A stretch of 64,000 nt of DNA from Terasakiella sp033100395 (lineage in GTDB: Bacteria; Pseudomonadota; Alphaproteobacteria; Rhodospirillales; Terasakiellaceae). The notes beneath the pieces were generated by a model that had not been told where the DNA came from, did not search any database, and was given only the letters and a program-made list of their open reading frames with translations. This document shows positions 8,108 through 16,428 of this stretch, piece by piece. The stretch is taken from assembly GCF_033100395.1 (NCBI RefSeq), contig NZ_JAWLVJ010000020.1, forward strand, positions 22,824 to 86,823, written 5' to 3'. Positions within the stretch are counted from its first letter, which is position 1; each line of letters opens with the position of its first letter. The translations under genes and the position numbers were made by a program.

Positions 8108-8965
8108 ATGATGATGAAAAAGACCAAAAAACCTATCGCCCTTGCGGTTGGACTGTTGCTGGGCTTAAGCGCACAGGCTGCCATGGCCGACGGTCATATG
8201 TCTGATGTTGTCCATATCATGCCGCAGGACGAACCTGTGGAGAAAGGTATGGAAATGTACGCCCATGGCGACGCCCGTTCCGGCTTTACCTATGCCACAG
8301 AAGAAACCCGCACTTTGCAGGAAGACGACTTTGAAAACCCGGCTTTTCTGTGGGTGGAAAAAGCAGAAGAACTGTGGGAAGACGTCGATGGGGATGCAGG
8401 TAAATCCTGTCAGTCCTGTCATGGTGATGTCAAAGACATGAAAGGTGTCGGCGCGGTTTATCCAAAATATAATGAAGAATTGGGTGAGCTGCTGAACCTG
8501 GAAAAACGGATCAATCTGTGTCGCACAGGCGGTATGCAGGCAAACCCGTGGAAATGGGAAAGTGACGAATTGCTGGGCATGACCGCCCTGGTGAAAATGC
8601 AGTCACGCGGCATGCCGGTCAATGTGGCCATTGATGGTCCGGCCAAGGAATATTATGAAAAAGGGTTGGAATTTTACAACACCCGGGTTGGTCAGATGGA
8701 TATGGCGTGCAAGCATTGTCACGTGGATCAGAACGGCAATTACATGCGTGCCGAACTGTTGTCCCAGGGCCAGGCAAACGGTTTTCCAACCTATCGTCTG
8801 AAATGGCAGAAGCTGGGTTCCCTTCATCGTCGTTTCCGTGGATGTAATGGCAACATCCGGGCGGAAAAACTGAAGAATGGTTCCCCTGAATATATGGCAC
8901 TGGAACTTTATGTAACATGGCGTGGCAACGGTCTGCCGATCGAAACCCCGTCTGTGCGTAAATAG
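8108..8965 (+). CDS. soxA: SoxA, diheme L-cysteine S-thiosulfotransferase subunit
   Basis: The 285-residue secreted cytochrome has heme motifs CQSCH (101) and CKHCH (201) and the active-site cysteine in RRFRGCN (246), which ligates heme and forms the persulfide. This is the two-heme form of SoxA. SoxAX joins thiosulfate to SoxY. The start at 8108 is chosen because GGGAGG precedes it and the signal peptide begins there; the longer in-frame start at 8039 has no such support. A lone C138 (INLCRT) may form a structural disulfide. Confidence 0.95.
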   Translation: MMMKKTKKPIALAVGLLLGLSAQAAMADGHMSDVVHIMPQDEPVEKGMEMYAHGDARSGFTYATEETRTLQEDDFENPAFLWVEKAEELWEDVDGDAGKSCQSCHGDVKDMKGVGAVYPKYNEELGELLNLEKRINLCRTGGMQANPWKWESDELLGMTALVKMQSRGMPVNVAIDGPAKEYYEKGLEFYNTRVGQMDMACKHCHVDQNGNYMRAELLSQGQANGFPTYRLKWQKLGSLHRRFRGCNGNIRAEKLKNGSPEYMALELYVTWRGNGLPIETPSVRK

Positions 8966-9000
8966 CAGAGCTGAAGACGACCAAAGTCTCTCTTTTTAAA

Positions 9001-9035
9001 GCGGTTTTCCGGTGATTAACCCATCGGGAAACCGC
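9001..9035 (+). other. Strong hairpin between soxA and soxB
   Basis: A 14-bp stem with two G-U pairs (9001-9014 with 9022-9035) and a 7-base loop lies in the 145-base gap between soxA and soxB. No T-run follows, so it is not a classic terminator. It could stabilise the 3' end of the soxXYZA message or attenuate transcription into soxB. Confidence 0.6.
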
Positions 9036-9110
9036 CGAAAATGACGGGGCTTGCAATCGAAATATCAATTCAAAGTTGATTTATTGAACAAATTTAACAG
9101 GCTATAATTG

Positions 9111-10799
9111 ATGCTTTCAAGACGTGATTTTTTACAGGTGGCTGCAGCAAGTGCAGCTATGCTTCCGGCAACTGCCTCGTTAGGGCATGCAGCCAGCACA
9201 CAAAAAGTAACGCAGGAAGAATTGCTGAAGTTTGACACCAAAGGTCAGGTGACCTTGCTGAACTTCACCGATATTCACGCACAGCTGGTACCGCTTTATT
9301 TCCGTGAACCTTCCGTCAACCTGGGGGTGGGCGAAGTCAACGGTCTGGTTCCGCACATTACGGGCAAGAAGCTGCTGGATCATTATGGTCTGATGGCGGG
9401 TACGGCAAATGCCTATGCCTTTACCTCAGTTGATTTTGCAGAACTGTCCAAACAATATGGCCGCATTGGTGGCGTTGCACAGATGACCACCCTGGTCAAA
9501 GCCATCCGCGAAGAACGCCCGGACAACACATTGTTGATCGATTGCGGGGATACCTGGCAGGGGTCTTACACATCCTTGCAGACAAACGGCGAAGATATGG
9601 TCGATGTCTGTAACAAGATGGGTGTGGACGCCATGACCGCGCACTGGGAATTCACCTATGGTCAGGACCGGGTGCAGGAACTGGTGGAAAAATGTAACTT
9701 CCCATTTTTGTGCGGCAACGTGCAGGATACGGAATGGGAAGAAGACGTCTTTGAACATACTGCCTTCTTTGAAAAGGGCGGGGTGAAAGTGGCCTTGATC
9801 GGTCAGGCTTTCCCGTACACACCGGTTGCGAACCCGCGTTACATGATGGAAGACTGGTCGTTTGGTATTCGTCCCAACAAGCTGCAAAAACGCATTGATG
9901 ATGCAAAAGCAGAAGGGGCCGAACTGATCGTTGTTGCATCCCACGATGGTTTCGATGTGGATCGCAAACTGGCGGCAACTGTCAACGGCATTGATGTGCT
10001 GCTGACAGGTCATACCCATGATGCGGTGCCAAATGTGATCAAGGTCGGCGATACGCTGATGGTGGCGTCCGGGTCACATGGGAAGTTCCTGGCACGTCTG
10101 GATGTGAAGATTGAAAACAAAAAGGTCGTGGATCACAGCTTCAAACTGATGCCGATATTCTCTGATGTGATCAAGCCGGACTCGGAAATGCAGGAGCTGG
10201 TCGATAGTATCCGCAAACCGCATAAAGGCGTGATTGACAAAGTGGTCGGCCAAACCGAAGGTTTGCTTTATCGCCGGGGTAATTTCAACGGGACCTTTGA
10301 TGATCTCATCTGTCAGGCCTTGCTTGAAGGACGTGATGCCGAAATTTCCATGTCGCCGGGTTTCCGCTGGGGGTCCAGCTTGCCACCGGGCGGCAATATC
10401 ACCATGGACGATATTTATAATCAGACCGCGATCACCTATCCGAATGCCTATCGTTCCATGATGACGGGCAAGGTGATCAAGGACATTTTGGAAGATGTGG
10501 CGGACAACCTCTTTAACGTGGACCCGTTCTATCAGCAAGGTGGCGATATGGTCCGCATCGGCGGCATGGGCTACACCATTGATATTCATAAACCGATGGG
10601 CAGCCGCATTACCAACATGGTGCATTTAAAAACAGGCAAACCGATTGAAGCGTCCAAGGAATACGTGGTCGCAGGTTGGGCGTCTGTCAACGAAGGGACG
10701 GAAGGTCCCGCAATCTGGGATGTGGTGGCCGGATATGTATCCAATCACCAGACCGTAAACATTCCTGAAAATCAAAGCGTTAAAGTCATTGGGGCTTAA
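9111..10799 (+). CDS. soxB: SoxB, S-sulfosulfanyl-L-cysteine sulfohydrolase
   Basis: The protein of about 562 residues begins with a Tat signal (SRRDFLQVAAASAAMLP) and belongs to the dimanganese 5'-nucleotidase family. Metal-site motifs are visible: NFTDIHAQLVPLYFREPS (a SoxB signature), LLIDCGDTWQGS, GNVQD and LLTGHTHDAVPN. It hydrolyses the sulfonate from the SoxY-bound intermediate to release sulfate. The ATG at 9111 lies ten bases after ACAGG; a TTG just upstream is less likely. It is 17 bases from soxC. Confidence 0.97.
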   Translation: MLSRRDFLQVAAASAAMLPATASLGHAASTQKVTQEELLKFDTKGQVTLLNFTDIHAQLVPLYFREPSVNLGVGEVNGLVPHITGKKLLDHYGLMAGTANAYAFTSVDFAELSKQYGRIGGVAQMTTLVKAIREERPDNTLLIDCGDTWQGSYTSLQTNGEDMVDVCNKMGVDAMTAHWEFTYGQDRVQELVEKCNFPFLCGNVQDTEWEEDVFEHTAFFEKGGVKVALIGQAFPYTPVANPRYMMEDWSFGIRPNKLQKRIDDAKAEGAELIVVASHDGFDVDRKLAATVNGIDVLLTGHTHDAVPNVIKVGDTLMVASGSHGKFLARLDVKIENKKVVDHSFKLMPIFSDVIKPDSEMQELVDSIRKPHKGVIDKVVGQTEGLLYRRGNFNGTFDDLICQALLEGRDAEISMSPGFRWGSSLPPGGNITMDDIYNQTAITYPNAYRSMMTGKVIKDILEDVADNLFNVDPFYQQGGDMVRIGGMGYTIDIHKPMGSRITNMVHLKTGKPIEASKEYVVAGWASVNEGTEGPAIWDVVAGYVSNHQTVNIPENQSVKVIGA

Positions 10800-10816
10800 C
10801 TGGGGAAGACATAAAT

Positions 10817-12148
10817 ATGGATAACAAGAAAGCAAACAGCCGGGCCGTCATGGCACAGGCAGAACGTGAAAGTGCGGAGTTGGAACCGACACGGCGTTCT
10901 TTCTTACGTGGAAGTGCAGTGGCTGTAGGGGCGGCTGCAACCGCCACAGCGACAGGCGGGGCAGCACTGGCTGCAGGGAACCCGGAAAACCTGCCGCCAA
11001 ATGTGCCGGATTGGTCAAAGGAGCTGGGCGACAGTGTGACAGCGGAACCTTATGGTATTCCGTCACAATATGAAAAGAACGTACATCGTCGCACGGTGCC
11101 ATGGCTGACGCCAACGGGGGAAAGTTCCATTTCCTTTACGCCGATCCAGGATCTGCACGGTATCATTACGCCAAACGGTCTGCACTTTGAACGTCACCAC
11201 GGTGGCTTTCCGCATATCAATAAGGAAGATTTCCGCCTGATCGTCCATGGTATGGTGAAGAATGAACGGATGTTCACGCTGCAGGACATCATGCGCTTCC
11301 CGCAAGTTTCGCGCATTCACTTTGTAGAATGTCCGGCAAATTCTGGTGCGGAATGGCGTGGCGCGCAAATGGACAAGCTGCAGTTCACTCACGGGATGGT
11401 CAGCTGCTGTGAATGGACAGGCGTTAAAGTCTCAACACTCATGAAAGAACTTGGCGTGAAGCCGGGGGCCAAATGGGTGCTGGCAGAAGGCGCGGATGCG
11501 GCGGGTATGAGCCGCTCTATCCCGATTGAAAAACTGGGTGATGACTGCATTCTGGCTTATGCCCAAAACGGTGAAATGCTGCGCCCTGAACAGGGCTATC
11601 CGCTTCGCCTGATCGTGCCGGGCTTTGAAGGTAATATGAACGTCAAATGGATACGTCGTCTGGAATTTGGGGATCAGCCGTGGCACCACCGCGAAGAAAC
11701 ATCTAAATATACCGACACCATGCATGACGGGAAATCACGTCGTTTTACATGGTTCCAGGAAGCCAAGTCTGTGATCACATCACCTTGTCCGGAATATCCG
11801 ATGATGGGTAAAGGCTATCATCAGATTCGGGGTCTCGCCTGGAGTGGCATGGGCAAGATCAAGGGCGTTGATATCTCCGTTGATGGTGGCAAAAACTGGA
11901 TGCCAGCCCGTTTGGAAGGCGGCGTCTTCAGTAAGGCCTTGACCCGCTTTGTCTTTGACTGGGAATGGAACGGTCAGGAAGCTCTGCTGCAAAGCCGGGC
12001 CTATGACGAAACAGGTTATGTTCAGCCGACCCTTGATCAGCTGCGCGCAGTGCGTGGCACATGGTCGATCTATCACAACAATTCAATCCACACTTGGTTA
12101 GTCAAGAAAAGCGGGGAGGTACAAAATGTCCAAGTTTCCGGTAGCTAA
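10817..12148 (+). CDS. soxC: SoxC, molybdopterin sulfane dehydrogenase subunit
   Basis: The 443-residue protein has a Tat signal (TRRSFLRGSAVAVGAAATA) and the sulfite-oxidase fold. Visible landmarks are HFVECPANSGAEW, with the molybdenum-ligating cysteine, EGADAAGMSRSIP, PLRLIVPGFEGNMNVKWIRRLE, and the C-terminal dimerisation domain with GLAWSGMGKIKGVDISVDGGKNW. SoxCD removes six electrons from the SoxY-bound sulfane, allowing full oxidation of thiosulfate to sulfate without sulfur globules. The gene overlaps soxD by 23 bases. Confidence 0.96.
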   Translation: MDNKKANSRAVMAQAERESAELEPTRRSFLRGSAVAVGAAATATATGGAALAAGNPENLPPNVPDWSKELGDSVTAEPYGIPSQYEKNVHRRTVPWLTPTGESSISFTPIQDLHGIITPNGLHFERHHGGFPHINKEDFRLIVHGMVKNERMFTLQDIMRFPQVSRIHFVECPANSGAEWRGAQMDKLQFTHGMVSCCEWTGVKVSTLMKELGVKPGAKWVLAEGADAAGMSRSIPIEKLGDDCILAYAQNGEMLRPEQGYPLRLIVPGFEGNMNVKWIRRLEFGDQPWHHREETSKYTDTMHDGKSRRFTWFQEAKSVITSPCPEYPMMGKGYHQIRGLAWSGMGKIKGVDISVDGGKNWMPARLEGGVFSKALTRFVFDWEWNGQEALLQSRAYDETGYVQPTLDQLRAVRGTWSIYHNNSIHTWLVKKSGEVQNVQVSGS

Positions 12149-12791
12149 ATTTGTAATGGGCCTCGCCCTTGGCGGTGTCATGATGACGTCTGCTGCATAT
12201 GCGGGTGATGAAATGAAATATAAGTTCGGCGTTAAACCAACCGCTGAACAAATTGCTGGCTGGGATATCGATATCCGCCCGGATGGTATAGGTCTGCCAG
12301 CTGGTAGTGGCACGTACGAACAGGGCGAAGAACTGTTCCAGGAACATTGTGCCTCCTGCCACGGTGAATTTGCTGATGGCGGCGGCGGGCGTTATCCACC
12401 GCTGGTGGGTGGCTCACCGGAAGAACTGTCTCAGGATGAACGCCCCGGGCAGCCGGAAAAAACCATCGGGTCTTACTGGCCGTATGCTTCAACCGTTTTT
12501 GACTATATCAAACGCGCCATGCCGTTTGGCAATGCGCAGTCCCTGACGGATGACGAAGTCTATGCCATCACGGGCTTCTTGATGGTGGAAAATGATCTTC
12601 ATGATGAAGAAGTACCAATGGATGCAGCCGCTTTGAAAGCGATCAAAATGCCAAACGAAGGGGGCTTCTTTGATGATCCCCGACCGGACGTCAAAAATGT
12701 CCAGTGCATGAAGGATTGTTTGAAGTCTGTAGAAATTACATCCAAAGCAACATTGGGTGTGACACCAACAGGTGAAGATGCCTTGCGCTAA
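12126..12791 (+). CDS. soxD: SoxD, cytochrome c subunit of sulfane dehydrogenase (short monoheme form)
   Basis: The 221-residue secreted cytochrome has one heme motif, CASCH (residue 75), preceded by the SoxD-like GWDIDIRPDGIGLPAGSGTYEQG and followed by GRYPPLVGG. Classical SoxD is longer and has two hemes; this form lacks the second CxxCH, having only a QCMKDC cysteine pair near residue 200. GGAGG sits six bases before the ATG, inside the end of soxC, so translation is likely coupled. Confidence 0.92.
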   Translation: MSKFPVAKFVMGLALGGVMMTSAAYAGDEMKYKFGVKPTAEQIAGWDIDIRPDGIGLPAGSGTYEQGEELFQEHCASCHGEFADGGGGRYPPLVGGSPEELSQDERPGQPEKTIGSYWPYASTVFDYIKRAMPFGNAQSLTDDEVYAITGFLMVENDLHDEEVPMDAAALKAIKMPNEGGFFDDPRPDVKNVQCMKDCLKSVEITSKATLGVTPTGEDALR

Positions 12792-12855
12792 AATATGATG
12801 AAGGGGGGCGAAGATTGTTTTTCAGTCTTTGTCCTTTTTCTTTTATAATGATTTT

Positions 12856-13227
12856 ATGATGAACAAACTGATCCTTGCTGTATTTCTGATTTTTTCTGCA
12901 TTGTCCTTTGGTAAAAAGGTACAGGCGGATGAGATGATCTTTGTTCATTCCCCGGCCTGTATATACTGCCAGATGTGGCGCGAAGAAATTCTGCCGATTT
13001 ATCATAAAACTGACGAAGGTAAACGCCTGCCCCTGCGTGAAGTCAATCTGGATGGCGGTATGCCGGACGATTTAAAACATCTGACCTATCCCAGCTTCAC
13101 CCCCACCTTCATTATCCTGAACGACAAGCAGGAAGAAGTCGGGCGTATCCTTGGCTATAATCAGGAATTCTTCTGGGGCTTTGTGCAGGAAAATATCAAA
13201 AAACTGAATCCGGCTTATCAATCCTGA
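12856..13227 (+). CDS. SoxS-like periplasmic thioredoxin-fold protein
   Basis: The secreted protein of about 123 residues has a signal peptide, a CIYC active site in VHSPACIYCQMWREEI and the cis-proline TPTFI motif typical of the thioredoxin fold. In Paracoccus the SoxS thioredoxin keeps SoxY reduced and active; position just after soxD and the sequence pattern suggest that role here. Two adjacent ATG codons (12856 and 12859) are possible starts; neither has a strong ribosome binding site. Confidence 0.85.
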   Translation: MMNKLILAVFLIFSALSFGKKVQADEMIFVHSPACIYCQMWREEILPIYHKTDEGKRLPLREVNLDGGMPDDLKHLTYPSFTPTFIILNDKQEEVGRILGYNQEFFWGFVQENIKKLNPAYQS

Positions 13228-13239
13228 AAAAGGTGATGC

Positions 13240-13719
13240 ATGACGTTTTTTTTGCGCTGTCTCTTGTTTGGTCTTTTTGTGTTGGGATTATCAAACCCGC
13301 TTTTGGCACAGGAACGCAGCCCCGGACTTGAAGATGATACCAAAATTGTGGAACCAGAACCTGACTGGGATAACCCGCGCCGGATCGTGTTACAGGTCAC
13401 CACCAAAGACGAATTCCATGTGAATAACGTCTATTACAACGCCATCAACCTGCAGAAATTCTATGGGGCCGACAACGTCAAGATCGCCATTGTTTTTTAC
13501 GGCCCTGGCATTCGCCCGATCTTGAGTGAAAGTGCGATTTCACCTGATCGCGTAAAAAGCCTGCAGAATTATGAGATTGATTTTATTGCCTGTAACAACA
13601 CCATGACCACTATCGGCAAGCGGCCCAAAGACCTGCTGCCGGGTATCCGCGTGGTAACGTCTGGTATTGCCGAGATCATCGAGAAAAAGACTGAGGGATG
13701 GCACTATATCATCCCCTGA
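13240..13719 (+). CDS. Secreted DsrE-like protein
   Basis: The 159-residue protein has a signal peptide ending near LLAQE and a DsrE/DsrF-like core: RRIVLQVTTKDEFHVNNVYYNAIN, then VKIAIVFYGPGI, and a single cysteine in DFIACNNTM at the place where DsrE-family proteins carry their sulfur-binding cysteine. DsrE-type proteins bind persulfide sulfur and pass it on. A secreted form beside two thioredoxin-like proteins suggests handling of sulfane sulfur in the periplasm. It overlaps no gene and its stop is 11 bases before the next start. Confidence 0.85.
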   Translation: MTFFLRCLLFGLFVLGLSNPLLAQERSPGLEDDTKIVEPEPDWDNPRRIVLQVTTKDEFHVNNVYYNAINLQKFYGADNVKIAIVFYGPGIRPILSESAISPDRVKSLQNYEIDFIACNNTMTTIGKRPKDLLPGIRVVTSGIAEIIEKKTEGWHYIIP

Positions 13720-13730
13720 CTGGAGGATTC

Positions 13731-14300
13731 ATGAAGACGCTTTTCTATACATTCACAGCCTTGATGCTGACATGTGTTTCAGTGCGCGCTGAAGAAGTTC
13801 CGGTCAATGATTTCGGGCTTTATCATCAGGACTGGTTCCTGGAAAGTTTCCTGGATATGTCCGAAGACTTTCAGGCGGCAAAGGATGAAGGCAAACGGTT
13901 TGTGATCATCTGGGAACAAAAGGGCTGTCCATATTGCAAGGACCTGCATGCCAAGACCCTGTCACAGGCAAATATCAAAAAATACATGCAGGAGAATTTC
14001 GTCGTTGTGCAGATGAACATCTGGGGGGACCGGGATGTCACCGATTTTGATGGCACGGAAATGACAGAAAAAGAATTTGCTGCCAAAAACGCCATCGCCT
14101 TTACCCCCACGGTACAGTTCTTCCATGAAGATGTATCCGGCAAAGAAGGTATGGCCCGCGATGCTGCCCGGCTGCCCGGTTTTTTCCGTCCCTTTCATTT
14201 CAAGGCCATGCTGAATTACGTGCATGAAAAAATGTATGAAGGCGAAAAATCGTTTCAGCGTTATGTTGTGGACCTTGCCCAAAGCGGGACGAAACCCTGA
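13731..14300 (+). CDS. soxW: SoxW-like periplasmic thioredoxin
   Basis: The 189-residue secreted protein has a CPYC active site in WEQKGCPYCKDLHAKTL and the cis-proline FTPTVQFF motif; the long insertion between them and the LPGFFRPFHFKAML segment match SoxW. It is thought to be reduced by the membrane protein SoxV/CcdA and to keep Sox components reduced. GGAGG precedes the ATG at 13731. It is the last gene of the sox transcription unit. Confidence 0.88.
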   Translation: MKTLFYTFTALMLTCVSVRAEEVPVNDFGLYHQDWFLESFLDMSEDFQAAKDEGKRFVIIWEQKGCPYCKDLHAKTLSQANIKKYMQENFVVVQMNIWGDRDVTDFDGTEMTEKEFAAKNAIAFTPTVQFFHEDVSGKEGMARDAARLPGFFRPFHFKAMLNYVHEKMYEGEKSFQRYVVDLAQSGTKP

Positions 14301-14314
14301 GAGAATACCACCGT

Positions 14315-14341
14315 GTCCCGGCAAATGGCCGGGACCTTTTA
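14315..14341 (+). terminator. Intrinsic terminator of the sox operon
   Basis: A perfect 8-bp GC-rich stem, GTCCCGGC (14315-14322) with GCCGGGAC (14328-14335), has a 5-base loop and is followed by CTTTT. It lies 15 bases past the soxW stop. Confidence 0.8.
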
Positions 14342-14360
14342 AACATTGTACTCCTGACTT

Positions 14361-14386
14361 AAAAAGGCCCCGGCCTTTGCCGGGGC
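14361..14386 (-). terminator. Intrinsic terminator for the minus-strand ccdA unit
   Basis: A perfect 8-bp stem, GCCCCGGC (14367-14374) with GCCGGGGC (14379-14386), and a 4-base loop are flanked on the left by AAAAA, which reads as a T-run on the minus strand. It sits just past the stop of the small frameshifted gene and should end the ccdA transcript. Confidence 0.8.
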
Positions 14387-14394
14387 ACGGGTGT

Positions 14395-14674
14395 TTATCC
14401 AGCAGCTTGTTGTCGTAACTGCTGGGTAAAAGTGTTGACCTCGGCCTGAAGTTTGTCTTCATTGGTTTTTAGATCATCCGTTGCCAACAAGGTGGTAATG
14501 GCAATGCTGCAAGACCGGGGATTCGTTGGAAATATCGCCCAGTTTGTTGGCGGTGGTTTCCAGTTCCATGGAGGATTGTTTTAAATGGACGTTTGGACTG
14601 CCAATACGTTCTTCCATTTCATTGCCTATATTTTCTAGAAGTTCGGCGGCAATGGCGTCTTCCGTCTGTTTCAT
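14395..14674 (-). pseudogene. Small coiled-coil gene with an apparent one-base frameshift
   Basis: From an ATG at 14674 the frame encodes about 50 residues rich in Glu, Leu and Asn (starting MKQTEDAIAAELLENIGNEM) and then degenerates to QHCHYHLVGNG and a stop. In the +1 frame, past a run of four G (14517-14520 on the plus strand), a similarly helical sequence continues: AITTLLATDDLKTNEDKLQ, then FTQQLRQQAAG and TAA at 14395. The rejoined product would be about 92 residues, ending just before a minus-strand terminator. This suggests a one-base insertion in the C/G run, either a real mutation or a sequencing error. It lies downstream of the ccdA-like gene. Function unknown. Confidence 0.5.
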
Positions 14675-14684
14675 GAAATTGATG

Positions 14685-15425
14685 TTAGTTCAATCCATTC
14701 AAAACCGGGAAGGTCTTCAACATCCAGGCAGTGATGTTGGTCAGGCTGCCGGTTAAAATCAAAAGTCCGGTCGCGACCAACAGAAGCCCCATGGCGATTT
14801 CTACCTTATGCAGATGACGGCGAAATTTACCAAGAAAACCCATGAAGTGGGCGCTTAAGGCGGCAGCCAGTAAAAAGGGAATGCTAAGCCCGGCCGCATA
14901 AACAGCCAAGAGACCGATCCCCTGGCTGAGTTCCCCCATGCCGCCCGCGATCATCAAGATGGTGGAAAGGACCGGGCCGACACAAGGCGTCCAGCCAAAA
15001 CCGAAAGCAAGGCCGAGCACAAAGGCCCCGATCAGGCTTGCGGGCTTTTGATCCGGGTGAAAGCGTCTTTCAAAATTCAGAAAAGCGATCTTGAAAAGGC
15101 CCATATAATGCAGCCCGAAGATCAGGATCACCCCGCCGCCAATCATAGCTAATGTCTGTTTATATTGGGCAATGGCTTGACCCAGCGATGTCGCAGCTGC
15201 CCCCATGGTGATAAAGATGCTGGAAAGGCCCAGCACAAAAGCTAGCCCGGCCCACAGCACGCGGCTGCGCTGAAAGTCCTCACTACTTTCTTTACTTGTC
15301 AGCTGTTCCAGTGAATTCCCGCTGATGAAACACAGGTAGGCCGGAACCAACGGCAGGATACAGGGCGATAGAAAGGTCAATATACCCGCTGTAAATGCTG
15401 CCAGAAATGAGACGTCCAAACCCAC
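14685..15425 (-). CDS. CcdA/SoxV-like transmembrane thiol reductant transporter
   Basis: The membrane protein of about 246 residues has six predicted helices and the two conserved cysteine-proline motifs of the CcdA/DsbD core, FLSPCILPLVPAYL and GFGWTPCVGPVLSTI. Such proteins carry electrons from cytoplasmic thioredoxin to periplasmic thiol proteins. Beside soxS- and soxW-like genes it most likely does the SoxV job, although it lies on the opposite strand and could also serve cytochrome c maturation. I prefer the GTG at 15425, preceded by GGAG, which gives MGLDVSFLAAF; upstream TTG codons at 15443 and 15440 are alternatives. Confidence 0.88.
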   Translation of the reverse strand: MGLDVSFLAAFTAGILTFLSPCILPLVPAYLCFISGNSLEQLTSKESSEDFQRSRVLWAGLAFVLGLSSIFITMGAAATSLGQAIAQYKQTLAMIGGGVILIFGLHYMGLFKIAFLNFERRFHPDQKPASLIGAFVLGLAFGFGWTPCVGPVLSTILMIAGGMGELSQGIGLLAVYAAGLSIPFLLAAALSAHFMGFLGKFRRHLHKVEIAMGLLLVATGLLILTGSLTNITAWMLKTFPVLNGLN

Positions 15426-15527
15426 TGAGAGATGCTCCAACAAAGACTGGAATAAAATATTAGAATAATATAAATTAGAAGCAATTAAAATTAAACCGAT
15501 AAATGATCATAACAGGTGAGAATACCA

Positions 15528-16418
15528 ATGCATAAATTTATGCGACCGTTTTTGGGGCTTCTGGGCTTATCTTTGGCAACCGGGGCACTGGCAGATGACG
15601 TAACCATCCCTCTGTCAAATGGCCTGATGGCACAAGGCAGCCTTGAACTGGCCGACGGGAAATCCATAAGCGATGGACCACTGGTTTTGTTTGTCCACGG
15701 CACGCTTGCCCACAAGGACATGGCAATTGTGAAAGCCCAGCGCGAATTGTTGAATGAACGCGACATTAGTGTGCTTGCCATTAATCTCAGCCTCGGGCTG
15801 GATAAGCGTATAGGCATGTATGACTGCGCTGTTCCCCATACCCATAAGCATCGTGATGCGCTGGATGAAATTGCAGCCTGGCTGGACTGGTTGAAAGAAA
15901 AGGGGGCTACGTCCGTTGTGTTGATGGGGCATTCACGTGGCGGCAATCAGGTGGCCTGGTTTGGAGCAGAACAACCCAATGATCTTATCGACAAGTTCAT
16001 TTTGGTTGCCCCGCAGACCTGGTCGGCTAAAAAGGAAGTGGCTTCTTACCACGCGCGCTACCAAAAAGACTTGCCTATGGTGCTGGAAAAGATGCTGAAG
16101 GCTGAAGGGAACGAGGTCAAAGAAGGCGTTGATTTTATCTATTGTCCCGGTGCCAAAGTCACAGCCGCCAGCTTTGTTGATTATTACAAGCCGGATGCGC
16201 GTATGAATACGCCGTCCCTTTTAAACAAAATTAGCAAGCCAACTCTGGTCGTGGCCGCCAGTGAGGATACGGTCGTTGCGGATCTGCCCCAGCAAATGGA
16301 AAAGCTGGATTTATCGCATGTCACTTATCGCATGATCGAAGATGCAGATCATATGTTTATTGATTTTGCAGGTGAAGACCTGGCCGATCAGGTTGCGGAA
16401 TTTATTTTGGAAGAATAA
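15528..16418 (+). CDS. Secreted alpha/beta hydrolase
   Basis: The 296-residue protein has a signal peptide ending near GALADD, an oxyanion-hole LFVHGTLAH motif, the nucleophile elbow GHSRGG with the catalytic serine, an acid candidate in VVAASEDTVV and the catalytic histidine in EDADHMF. It is therefore an active serine hydrolase of unknown substrate, exported to the periplasm. AGGTGAG lies before the ATG at 15528. It is divergent from ccdA and 10 bases upstream of a periplasmic rhodanese, so a role in the sulfur island is possible but unproven. Confidence 0.85.
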   Translation: MHKFMRPFLGLLGLSLATGALADDVTIPLSNGLMAQGSLELADGKSISDGPLVLFVHGTLAHKDMAIVKAQRELLNERDISVLAINLSLGLDKRIGMYDCAVPHTHKHRDALDEIAAWLDWLKEKGATSVVLMGHSRGGNQVAWFGAEQPNDLIDKFILVAPQTWSAKKEVASYHARYQKDLPMVLEKMLKAEGNEVKEGVDFIYCPGAKVTAASFVDYYKPDARMNTPSLLNKISKPTLVVAASEDTVVADLPQQMEKLDLSHVTYRMIEDADHMFIDFAGEDLADQVAEFILEE

Positions 16419-16428
16419 GGATTTGAAA

